From positions 1 through 5,101 of the forward strand of contig JAIJJM010000200.1 in NCBI GenBank assembly GCA_022728415.1: 5,101 nt of DNA, written 5' to 3'. Shown in pieces: positions 1 to 5,101 of the stretch; the stretch's first letter is position 1; every line of letters starts with the position of its first letter. The translations under genes and the position numbers were made by a program. A model generated the notes under the pieces. That model was not told the DNA's origin, did not search any database, and saw only the letters and a program-made list of their open reading frames with translations. This stretch comes from Collinsella sp. GTDB lineage: Bacteria > Actinomycetota > Coriobacteriia > Coriobacteriales > Coriobacteriaceae.

Positions 1-410
1 AGTACCCCAGTCTGCGCGCAGAAAACCGGTTGGATCCACGGTTTGAATTCGTGGTTTTCCAACGCCAGACTGATGGCTTCAGGCGTGACGATATGGTGAC
101 AACGGTTATCAGGGATATAAAAATTATTTTTATTTCCCGTGCCACTGATGACTTGCGGATGATATTGAAAAAAGATATCCCGCCAGAAGGTAATATCACT
201 CTGGATGCCTAGTTTTTCATACAGCTGCTTCTTTTGATGTGAAATTGTCTTTGCACTGCGATTTCTGTACTGTGAGATTTCTGTAACCGACATTCCCTCC
301 ATTAGCAGCTTGAGTAAAAGCCGTTCTTTTTCGGACACGATACCAGGCAACGTCAAATTCACCGTTGCCCCGAACTCTTCCAAAAAAACACTCAAATCAT
401 GCGAAGCCAT
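1..410 (-). CDS. pdeL: PdeL (YahA): LuxR-type HTH / EAL c-di-GMP phosphodiesterase, 5' part only
   Basis: This is the N-terminal 136 residues of a protein I recognise as PdeL (YahA), normally about 362 residues. The gene runs off the left edge. Residues 26-69 form a LuxR/GerE-type helix-turn-helix, including SVTEISQYRNRSAKTISHQ. A linker follows (about 80-108), and then the start of an EAL domain at about 109, seen as TPEAISLALENHEFKPWIQP. The catalytic EAL glutamate and metal ligands lie beyond the edge, so activity cannot be judged here. In the family, the EAL domain hydrolyses c-di-GMP to pGpG and the HTH binds DNA, so the enzyme is also a transcription factor acting in the cytoplasm and on its own promoter. 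The start at 410 gives the family's usual N-terminal length and has AAGG 8 nt upstream. Compared with the K-12 protein as I remember it, differences cluster in residues 2-25 and in the linker, while the HTH is nearly unchanged. The Escherichia assignment is strong; the exact species is not settled. Confidence 0.9.
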   Translation of the reverse strand, partial: MASHDLSVFLEEFGATVNLTLPGIVSEKERLLLKLLMEGMSVTEISQYRNRSAKTISHQKKQLYEKLGIQSDITFWRDIFFQYHPQVISGTGNKNNFYIPDNRCHHIVTPEAISLALENHEFKPWIQPVFCAQTGV

Positions 411-418
411 TGAACACA

Positions 419-422
419 CCTT
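419..422 (-). promoter_or_regulatory. Ribosome binding site of pdeL
   Basis: AAGG on the minus strand lies 8 nt before the ATG at 410. It is a weak-to-moderate Shine-Dalgarno and the only one near this start, which also matches the known N-terminus of the family. Confidence 0.6.
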
Positions 423-438
423 GATTAAATCTTGTGCG

Positions 439-480
439 CCAGCTAAATCTGCGAGTCTTCACTCTGACTGATAAAGCTGG
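439..480. repeat. Nested inverted repeats upstream of pdeL, candidate operator
   Basis: The outer arms CCAGCT (439-444) and AGCTGG (475-480) are perfect reverse complements. Inside them is a second inverted repeat, GAGT (453-456) and ACTC (461-464), with 4 bases between its arms. The block lies between the ehaA terminator and the pdeL start, where promoter and operator sites of pdeL should be. PdeL is known to bind DNA and to control its own gene, so an autoregulatory site is a reasonable inference. I could not find a convincing sigma70 -10/-35 pair in this interval and do not claim one. Confidence 0.4.
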
Positions 481-497
481 CTGCAAGAAAATGATAC

Positions 498-529
498 AGA
501 GAGCCGAATTATCTCCCGTTCGGCTCTCT
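498..529 (-). terminator. Rho-independent terminator after ehaA, possibly bidirectional
   Basis: There is a perfect 11-bp stem (498-508 with 519-529, AGAGAGCCGAA paired with its complement) and a 10-nt loop. Read on the minus strand it begins 23 nt after the ehaA stop codon and is followed by a broken T-rich stretch (TATCATTTTCTTG). On the plus strand it is followed by CTCCTTTT, so it may act both ways. It separates ehaA from pdeL, so the two are probably not cotranscribed to a large extent. The T-tracts are imperfect, so some readthrough into pdeL is possible. Confidence 0.75.
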
Positions 530-551
530 CTCCTTTTACTCATTATTCAGA

Positions 552-3500
552 TCAGAATTGCCACTTAATGCCAACCATTGCAGAGGTGTCATTATATCCC
601 CTATCGGCAACCTGAACGCCCACATTCCCCCAGACATTCAGGTTGGCATTTAGCTGTCCTTCCACCCCGGTTTTTATCTCAGCAATATTTCGGGCTCCAT
701 CCTGAGTGACGGACACGCCATCCATACTGGTGCTGAAATCCTTACTGTTATGCAGCCAGTTCACTTCTACAAACGGCTGGAACTCGCGGGATTTACCGTC
801 ATCCATTTTATGGTGGCTCTTCAGCCAGGTTTTTACGCCAAGTCGGGTTTGAACATTGCCATCACCGTTGCTATGAACGAGGGTTCCGTTGCTTTCGCGG
901 TGCTTATCGGCTTTGACTCCCATCCAGGTAACCTGTGCTTGCGGCTGAACATACCATTCATTACGCGTTCCCTGGCTGCCATTAAATTCAGCTAATTTGT
1001 GTTTGTATCCAGCTTCCAGTGAAGCGGTAAATCCTTTTGATTTATAGGATTCACTTTGTAAGTCATCCCCTTTCACTGTGTTATCAAACCAGCTGTACTG
1101 CGCCCAACTGTCGAGATACGCGCCATTACGCGACTCGTCATCGGCATACCAGGTGGCATAGAGGCCGGTGCTATATCCGTTCACACTCGCTTTTGCACGA
1201 TAACCGGTTCGCGAGGAAATGGTTTTGCTGTCGCTGTTGCCATATCCCGCCATGACCCCAACATGCCAGCTGTCGCTGCCGTTTTGGCTCCACTGCGCGA
1301 CATCGCCTCCCAGTTGCAGAACATAGCGATTGCTTTGGGTTTTCAGCTGGCCGCTGCCATCACGCCATTTATTATGACCACCTTCATGGCGCATCCACAT
1401 AGTGGTTTGTTTCTGCTCACCCGTCACCATGTCGGTATAGTACGTATTACCCAGACGCTCATGCAGACGCGTGGTGAACATTGTATTCGCTGCTGCAAGG
1501 TTCGCAATGTAGCTACCCGCCTCCGGTCGCAGGTCATTATCCACATTCAGATCCGGACCCGGCGTAGGTGTCGGGTTAGGGTTCGGCTCTGGATTCGGGT
1601 TTGGCTCCGGATTCGGCATCGGGTCTGGCTCCGGCTGCAGTTCAGGAGAATCACTGCCGCTGGTCAGATACCAGTTACCACTATTTGCCCCTTGTCCACG
1701 CGCGAGAGTGTAGTCATACGCCCCCGCAACGATACGACCAGCCTGAACAAATTCGCCCTCAGACTTACCGTCTACATGGATAAGTTCGATACCGTTAAGG
1801 GTTTTCGCACCTGTACCGCCAGCGTTATTCACCGTAACGGCAGTCGTGCCGCTAGTATCGCCCTCGACAACCAATTTATCGGTTACTGAGTCATCGCCAT
1901 TCAGTACCGTATTCATTACTAGTTGACCGTTATTACCGTGGTAGTTCCCCTTCACCACTAACACATTGCCAGCTTGCTGTCCTGACATTCCGGTCATCAG
2001 CGTACCGTTGTTGGTCAGATTGCCGCCCAGGGTGTAATTCACAGACGCAGCCGCTCTTTTTTCAGCGCTATTATTCAACGCCAGGGTACCGTTGTTCTCA
2101 ACGTTTGCGCTACCCAATCCCTGCGCATGACTTACCAGGACATTAGCCGAATTAGCAATGTTCACATTCGCTGTCAGGTTGCTGTTATCGCCCGCGATGT
2201 CCAGCGTGCCGCCCTGAATATTCAGCTCTCCGCTCCCCGTTAACGAACCGGTTGAAGTGCCCCCGTTGGTAACCGTCAGACTGCCGCCATTTAAGCTCAG
2301 CAGTGAATCGGCGCTGCCATTGAGCGTGCCCACGGTCTGGCTGTGACCATTCATATCCAGTTCAGTCTCTGCCGCCAGACGCAGTTCATGGGTATTACCC
2401 AACACGTTATCGTTATTCAACAAAAGCGTCCCACTGCGCAGATCGGTAACACCGGTATAGTCGTTGTCTTTGTTAGAAAGCGATACGGTCTGACCCTTCT
2501 GGCTGCTGAATGCCAGGTCACCACTGCCGGTAATCTTTGCGCTGAGATCGGCGGCATTCTCGCTTTTACCGTTAGAGCTCAGCACCAGAGCATCGCTGTC
2601 GGTAGCGTGTAAATCAAGCTGGGTCAGGCCGTAACCGATATACAGACCGTCATTGTTTACCCCACTCGTCAGACGATAGTCGTAAGTGCCGACGGCCGCT
2701 TTTTGCCCATTCTGCTGAATATCACGTTGGGCACTGCTGGAGAGGATTTGCCCATTTTTATCCTGCAATTGCAGATTGCCCGCATCGCCCAGAACTTCCG
2801 CACCTTGCGCATCAACCAACTTAATGGTGCTGTTACCATCATCGACTTCAGTGAGCGATAACGCAGAGTCAATATCACGAGATACTGAGCTTACAACGTC
2901 ACTGTCAGAAACCTGAATCACACCCTCGCCGCGCAAATCCAGCGTTTTACTAACGTTGACCGTCCCTTCTGTCATCTGTGCACCTGCTGTCAGGGCACCA
3001 AAATCAACGGTTCCGCCGGAGAATCCCAAAGTGCTAATGGAGTGAGCGCCCTTACCCACTGTTACCAGGCTTCCCTGACCCGCAGTGATCCCGCCTCTCT
3101 GCAGAAACTCAGCATTCTTTTCCAGGTTAAATGTCGTGTTCTGGAACGCCAGTGAACCCTGGAACCAGTCTGTATAAGCAAACTCATCGAAGGAGAATTC
3201 GTGATTCCCCATGTTTATTTCAACAATACCTCTACCTTGAAGATCGTTATCAAATACCCAATCTTTATTGGCATTGATTTGCAGTTTGCCATCAACATCC
3301 AGGTCCGCACGGCCGATGTTCTTGTCTTCAGAAATAACCGCGACAGCACCAGAAGCGACATCAATATATCCGCTGAATGCATAGTTATTGCCGGTCAGTG
3401 CCACTGTCCCACTGTCGATACTTATTGTACCATTGCCGGAAATCTTATTGGCAAAGGTCATGCTATCGTCAGCCTTCAGGTGTAATTTCCCGCGGTTGTT

Positions 3501-4535
3501 GATCTCTGCTGTACCTATATTTTTGGTGATCCCTAAAGCGCCATTTTGCTCAATTTTGACTTTACCACTAAAGGCAGAGTTATCACCGGTTAAGTAAGTC
3601 GTGCCATTGAGCGCATTGATATAGCCCAGGCCCTCGCTGCCACTGACAATATCCGCGGAAATAGTCGCGTTTTTATCCGTGTGGTTTAAGGTGATTTTCT
3701 TATCGGATGTCTTTGCCCACACAAACTCAATTTTTTCGGCATCAATAATCCCTGCAGCCTTCGCAGCACTTCCTTCCTGTGCACCTAACGCTAACTCAGA
3801 GTTGGTGCTTAAACTAATTTTCGGTGCGGATATTTTACCTCCATCTGATACGACTAATGTTGTATCAGAACGTTGGTCGTAATAACCCAGGCTAATATGT
3901 TCACGAGCATTAACTTCACCACCGTTATTAACCGACAGGAACTGATTACCGCCATATCCGCCGTAAACGCCCATAAAGAAGGTCCCTGCATTTACCTGAC
4001 TACCTTCGCCGCTTACATTCCCCTGCGTATAAGTCAGACGACTGGTGCCCTTAACATGAATTTTGCCGCCATTGGAGACATTAAAATAGCCTTGATCATG
4101 TCTCATGCCTGAGTTTGACTCATACAAATCATCAGCATATAACTCGCTGCCAGCATTGGAGACATTCAGGAACCCCGTACCTTTCAGCAAAAAGTTAAGC
4201 GGGCCATTGATTGTTACCTTTCCTCCGGTAATATCCAACCCACCACCAGAAGCGAGAGTCAGACGCGGACGGGAAGTATCTGTCGTATTGATTACCAGAT
4301 TGGCATTGTCAGTCACCGTAATACGGTAATCGATGCTCTGGTTCTCTTTGCCAAAATCAATAGCTTTATCCTGGTTTACGATGACATCATCGGCGAATAC
4401 CAGAGATGAATATAAACTTATCGCGCTAATTAAAACAGCCCGGGACTTTTTTCCTTTTACTCTGCTCCCCAGCTCCGAGCAGACGCTCCAACAGTTACGG
4501 GACCTGTTCCACTTTAGCCGATATATTTTATTCAT
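552..4535 (-). CDS. ehaA: EhaA-type autotransporter adhesin (type Va secretion, AIDA-I group)
   Basis: The product is a 1327-residue self-secreting outer-membrane adhesin. Residues 1-48 are an extended signal peptide: an ESPR beginning MNKIYRLKWNRSRNCW, then a basic patch (KGKKSR), a hydrophobic core and a likely cut after VFA-48. The passenger (about 49-960) is rich in G, N, S, T and V with beta-helix repeats. Short V-S-N-x-G-G-type units fill roughly 110-240, and PATR-like units (LTGxNxxFSG) start near 311, 375, 682 and 774. Residues 830-960 resemble the pertactin-like autochaperone segment. A proline-rich linker (about 963-997) leads to RPEAG at 1003, a helix and the C-terminal beta-barrel (about 1040-1327), which ends in KWQF with the expected terminal aromatic. 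There is no cysteine after the signal peptide and no GDSGS motif, so it is not a SPATE protease. I chose the ATG at 4535 over the one at 4601: it has a good ribosome site, begins exactly with the ESPR, and gives the length I recall for EhaA. In EHEC, EhaA promotes biofilm formation and adhesion to bovine epithelium. The name rests on length and position beside pdeL; the family is certain. Confidence 0.85.
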   Translation of the reverse strand: MNKIYRLKWNRSRNCWSVCSELGSRVKGKKSRAVLISAISLYSSLVFADDVIVNQDKAIDFGKENQSIDYRITVTDNANLVINTTDTSRPRLTLASGGGLDITGGKVTINGPLNFLLKGTGFLNVSNAGSELYADDLYESNSGMRHDQGYFNVSNGGKIHVKGTSRLTYTQGNVSGEGSQVNAGTFFMGVYGGYGGNQFLSVNNGGEVNAREHISLGYYDQRSDTTLVVSDGGKISAPKISLSTNSELALGAQEGSAAKAAGIIDAEKIEFVWAKTSDKKITLNHTDKNATISADIVSGSEGLGYINALNGTTYLTGDNSAFSGKVKIEQNGALGITKNIGTAEINNRGKLHLKADDSMTFANKISGNGTISIDSGTVALTGNNYAFSGYIDVASGAVAVISEDKNIGRADLDVDGKLQINANKDWVFDNDLQGRGIVEINMGNHEFSFDEFAYTDWFQGSLAFQNTTFNLEKNAEFLQRGGITAGQGSLVTVGKGAHSISTLGFSGGTVDFGALTAGAQMTEGTVNVSKTLDLRGEGVIQVSDSDVVSSVSRDIDSALSLTEVDDGNSTIKLVDAQGAEVLGDAGNLQLQDKNGQILSSSAQRDIQQNGQKAAVGTYDYRLTSGVNNDGLYIGYGLTQLDLHATDSDALVLSSNGKSENAADLSAKITGSGDLAFSSQKGQTVSLSNKDNDYTGVTDLRSGTLLLNNDNVLGNTHELRLAAETELDMNGHSQTVGTLNGSADSLLSLNGGSLTVTNGGTSTGSLTGSGELNIQGGTLDIAGDNSNLTANVNIANSANVLVSHAQGLGSANVENNGTLALNNSAEKRAAASVNYTLGGNLTNNGTLMTGMSGQQAGNVLVVKGNYHGNNGQLVMNTVLNGDDSVTDKLVVEGDTSGTTAVTVNNAGGTGAKTLNGIELIHVDGKSEGEFVQAGRIVAGAYDYTLARGQGANSGNWYLTSGSDSPELQPEPDPMPNPEPNPNPEPNPNPTPTPGPDLNVDNDLRPEAGSYIANLAAANTMFTTRLHERLGNTYYTDMVTGEQKQTTMWMRHEGGHNKWRDGSGQLKTQSNRYVLQLGGDVAQWSQNGSDSWHVGVMAGYGNSDSKTISSRTGYRAKASVNGYSTGLYATWYADDESRNGAYLDSWAQYSWFDNTVKGDDLQSESYKSKGFTASLEAGYKHKLAEFNGSQGTRNEWYVQPQAQVTWMGVKADKHRESNGTLVHSNGDGNVQTRLGVKTWLKSHHKMDDGKSREFQPFVEVNWLHNSKDFSTSMDGVSVTQDGARNIAEIKTGVEGQLNANLNVWGNVGVQVADRGYNDTSAMVGIKWQF
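1582..1635 (-). repeat. 18-bp degenerate tandem repeats coding the proline-rich linker of EhaA
   Basis: Three adjacent 18-bp units (1582-1599, 1600-1617, 1618-1635) share the pattern TTCGGCTCTGGATTCGGG with a few changes. On the coding strand they give alternating proline with Asn, Glu and Asp (for example PNPEPNPNPEPNPNP). The segment joins the passenger to the membrane domain and probably forms a stiff spacer. The unit length is a multiple of three, so gain or loss of a copy would change linker length without breaking the frame. Confidence 0.65.
3290..3605 (-). repeat. Tandem PATR-like passenger repeats in EhaA
   Basis: Two consecutive units of about 64 residues start at residues 311 and 375. 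The first contains LTGDNSAFSG, then a KxNIG turn and an NRGKLHL strand. The second contains LTGNNYAFSG, then KNIG and DVDGKLQI. The pattern matches the passenger-associated transport repeat of large autotransporters, which aids passenger secretion. More diverged copies occur near residues 682 (DNDYTG) and 774 (GDNSNLT). The DNA copies have diverged, so the repeat is seen mainly in the protein. Confidence 0.6.
3820..4205 (-). repeat. Short glycine-rich beta-helix repeats in the N-terminal passenger
   Basis: Within residues about 110-240 the protein repeats a core of aromatic or leucine, x-V-S-N/D-x-G-G and a K/E-rich strand: GFLNVSNAGSELYA, GYFNVSNGGKIHVK, QFLSVNNGGEVNAR and TLVVSDGGKISAPK. 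Spacing is irregular (about 20-45 residues). This fits successive turns of a beta-helix and differs from the longer PATR units further on. It probably forms the outermost, surface-facing tip of the adhesin. Confidence 0.5.
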
Positions 4536-4540
4536 CACAA

Positions 4541-4546
4541 TCTCCA
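4541..4546 (-). promoter_or_regulatory. Ribosome binding site that fixes the ehaA start
   Basis: TGGAGA on the minus strand ends 5 nt before the ATG at 4535, with its GGAG core 6 nt away. The alternative in-frame ATG at 4601 has no comparable purine-rich site before it, and it would put 22 extra residues ahead of the ESPR. Confidence 0.8.
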
Positions 4547-4711
4547 GCAATACATCCAAATAAAACCAAGATTGCATAAACAGCAACGCATTAAATGCCA
4601 TTCTGGTTACTGTTCATCGCATATAAAAATTCAAAAATTTTGCATAGCATTGGCAACCACATATCTGAGTATGTAGTTCAGAGGGTAATAAAATAGCAAG
4701 TTACTACTGAA

Positions 4712-4740
4712 AACTTATTTTAAGTTAACACTCTTAACTT
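4712..4740 (-). other. Two mutually exclusive small hairpins in the ehaA leader
   Basis: In the leader RNA, AAGTTAA (4740-4734) can pair with TTAACTT (4728-4722) across a 5-nt loop. Alternatively AACTTA (4726-4721) can pair with TAAGTT (4717-4712) across a 3-nt loop, followed by four T. The two structures share bases 4722-4726, so only one can form at a time. Both stems are AT-rich and weak, and a regulatory role is inference only. They overlap the mini-ORF that ends at 4720. Confidence 0.35.
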
Positions 4741-4746
4741 TATCAT
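4720..4746 (-). CDS. Possible 8-codon leader peptide (MIKLRVLT)
   Basis: A very strong Shine-Dalgarno (GGGAGGAA, minus strand, 4758-4751) precedes ATG at 4746. The reading frame gives MIKLRVLT and stops with TAA at 4720-4722. An even shorter start-stop, ATG TAA at 4751-4746, overlaps it as ATGTAATG. The site lies about 24 nt after the predicted transcription start and about 185 nt before ehaA. The Shine-Dalgarno is better than that of ehaA itself, which is odd for untranslated leader. There is no run of one amino acid as in classic biosynthetic attenuators. No family is recognised, and translation is not shown by sequence alone. Confidence 0.35.
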   Translation of the reverse strand: MIKLRVLT

Positions 4747-4776
4747 TACATTCCTCCCAGTCTCTAATACCTGCGC

Positions 4777-4804
4777 ATTATATGTATCCAGGAACTCAAA
4801 TCAA
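4777..4804 (-). promoter_or_regulatory. Candidate sigma70 promoter of ehaA
   Basis: On the minus strand, TTGATT (4804-4799) and a perfect TATAAT (4782-4777) are separated by 16 bp. The predicted transcription start is near 4770, leaving a leader of about 235 nt before the ehaA ATG. It is the best -10/-35 pair I found upstream of the gene. The -35 matches only 4 of 6 consensus bases and is overlapped by a phased direct repeat, which suggests dependence on an activator. Confidence 0.5.
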
Positions 4805-4810
4805 CTCAAA
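4793..4810 (-). repeat. 10-bp-phased direct repeat over the ehaA -35 region
   Basis: TTTGAGTT occurs twice on the minus strand (4810-4803 and 4800-4793) with two bases between the copies, a start-to-start distance of 10 bp. It is centred about 31 bp before the predicted transcription start. Direct half-sites one helical turn apart are typical of OmpR/PhoB-family response regulators. The half-site does not clearly match a regulator I can name. Confidence 0.5.
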
Positions 4811-4924
4811 ATATAAACAAAAACAGGAGGAATACATTTAATATACAGACGGTAAAAGTGGTAACTCTTATTAGGTATCCAAATATAAGAATCGTCTTAT
4901 TAATAAATATATGACTCTATAGGA

Positions 4925-4938
4925 CTGAATCCATTCAG
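4925..4938. repeat. Near-palindrome in the upstream region
   Basis: CTGAAT (4925-4930) and ATTCAG (4933-4938) are perfect inverted arms with two bases between them, in otherwise AT-rich, unstructured DNA. A dimeric regulator site is possible; no specific protein can be named. It is about 155 bp upstream of the predicted ehaA transcription start. Confidence 0.3.
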
Positions 4939-5028
4939 CTAATACAAAATAAAATCGTTAATTAATAAAATATAAAGTCATGAAGTGATACAAGAGGAAT
5001 TTCAGGATATGACATGACAATCATATAT

Positions 5029-5059
5029 AATATATGCATAATTTTTTACAGCGAGTCAA
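5029..5059 (-). promoter_or_regulatory. Weak possible distal promoter toward ehaA
   Basis: On the minus strand, TTGACT (5059-5054, 5 of 6) and TATATT (5034-5029, 5 of 6) are separated by 19 bp, which is longer than optimal. AT-rich DNA gives such matches by chance, so this is tentative. If used, its transcript would include the anti-Shine-Dalgarno arm at 4826-4833. Confidence 0.25.
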
Positions 5060-5065
5060 TGATTC

Positions 5066-5095
5066 CCGCGCCATATGCAGACATGGCGCGGTTTT
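5066..5095 (+). terminator. GC-rich hairpin with T-tract on the plus strand
   Basis: There is a perfect 9-bp stem (5066-5074 CCGCGCCAT with 5083-5091), an 8-nt loop and then TTTT on the plus strand. It is stronger than anything else in the intergenic region. On the minus strand the hairpin is followed by GAATCATTGAC, which has no T-tract, so it is a poor match for a terminator of a gene arriving from the right such as betT. It most resembles a terminator for plus-strand transcripts, although no plus-strand gene is visible to its left. Confidence 0.55.
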
Positions 5096-5101
5096 ATGCA
5101 A

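Larger units (their letters stand above)
4750..4833. repeat. Separated 8-bp inverted repeat covering the mini-ORF Shine-Dalgarno
   Basis: ATTCCTCC at 4750-4757 and GGAGGAAT at 4826-4833 are perfect reverse complements, 68 bp apart. Read on the minus strand, the upstream arm is an anti-Shine-Dalgarno that could cover the mini-ORF ribosome site, but only in transcripts starting to the right of 4833. Transcripts from the promoter at 4777-4804 would lack it. Confidence 0.35.
4536..5101. other. AT-rich intergenic region upstream of ehaA
   Basis: About 565 bp carries no reading frame of convincing length on either strand. It is clearly richer in A and T than the coding regions, with many A/T runs and TpA steps. 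That is the kind of DNA H-NS typically silences, so H-NS control of ehaA is a reasonable inference. It holds the candidate promoter, direct repeat, mini-ORF and hairpins listed separately. The far right should lead toward betT if the gene order is that of E. coli O157:H7, but no betT codons are recognisable. Confidence 0.7.

Noticed and set aside
30..212. Plus-strand 60-codon frame opposite pdeL
   Set aside because: It is antisense to the conserved PdeL HTH-EAL coding sequence and has no family resemblance.
397..543. Minus-strand 48-codon frame between ehaA and pdeL (MSKRRESRTG...)
   Set aside because: It crosses the terminator hairpin, lacks a ribosome site and overlaps the pdeL start by 14 bases in another frame. 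It is probably chance.
1263..1889. Plus-strand open frame of 208 codons inside ehaA
   Set aside because: It is fully antisense to the autotransporter linker and barrel region. Its product is low-complexity (an Arg/Val/Trp run mirroring the Pro-rich linker) with no recognisable family or ribosome site.
2669..2878. Minus-strand 69-codon frame within ehaA
   Set aside because: It is a different frame of the same strand inside a clearly coding passenger, with no ribosome site or recognisable product.
552..4535. SPATE-type serine protease autotransporter
   Set aside because: There is no GDSGS catalytic motif; the passenger is repeat-rich and lacks the protease domain, so an adhesin of the AIDA-I group fits better.
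4536..4601. ATG at 4601 as the start of ehaA, adding 22 residues
   Set aside because: There is no convincing ribosome site before it, and the extension would precede the conserved ESPR start MNKIYR, which has its own good Shine-Dalgarno.
4641..4656. TTGCCA as the -35 of a promoter nearer to ehaA
   Set aside because: At 16-18 bp spacing the best -10 is TGAATT, only 3 of 6 matches, much poorer than the pair at 4777-4804.
4825..4830. Perfect AGGAGG on the plus strand in the intergenic region
   Set aside because: No ATG, GTG or TTG start with an open frame follows at usable spacing; it is better explained as one arm of the inverted repeat with 4750-4757.
1..5101. CRISPR array, tRNA, rRNA or insertion sequence
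   Set aside because: I saw no regularly spaced identical repeats, tRNA-like cloverleaf, rRNA sequence, transposase or terminal inverted repeats.

Overview
The window looks like Escherichia coli or a very close relative. The reasons are a partial gene at the left edge whose protein matches, from memory, the N-terminus of E. coli PdeL (YahA), and a long autotransporter adhesin with an extended signal peptide typical of enterobacterial type Va proteins. In K-12 the gene beside pdeL is betT. As I recall, the order betT-ehaA-pdeL is found in E. coli O157:H7 and other pathogenic lineages. The strand order and protein lengths here fit that arrangement. No part of betT is visible inside the window.

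Layout, reading leftward because both genes are on the minus strand: 4536-5101 is an AT-rich regulatory region with no recognisable gene of normal size. It is followed by ehaA (552-4535, 1327 residues), a strong hairpin at 498-529, a short promoter/operator region of about 90 bp, and then the first 136 codons of pdeL (410 down to 1, continuing outside the window). The long plus-strand reading frames across 750-4563 are antisense shadows of ehaA.

Biologically the two genes share a theme. EhaA is a surface adhesin associated with biofilm formation and epithelial adhesion. PdeL is a LuxR-type DNA-binding protein fused to an EAL phosphodiesterase that degrades c-di-GMP, the signal controlling the switch between motile and sessile life. 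The hairpin between them argues that they are separate transcription units rather than an operon.

The least explained part is the region upstream of ehaA. It has a plausible sigma70 promoter overlapped by an exact direct repeat with one-helical-turn spacing, and a predicted 5' leader of about 235 nt. In the leader an unusually good Shine-Dalgarno serves an 8-codon mini-ORF that overlaps two mutually exclusive hairpins. At the far right, a GC-rich hairpin has its T-tract on the plus strand, although no plus-strand gene is visible.
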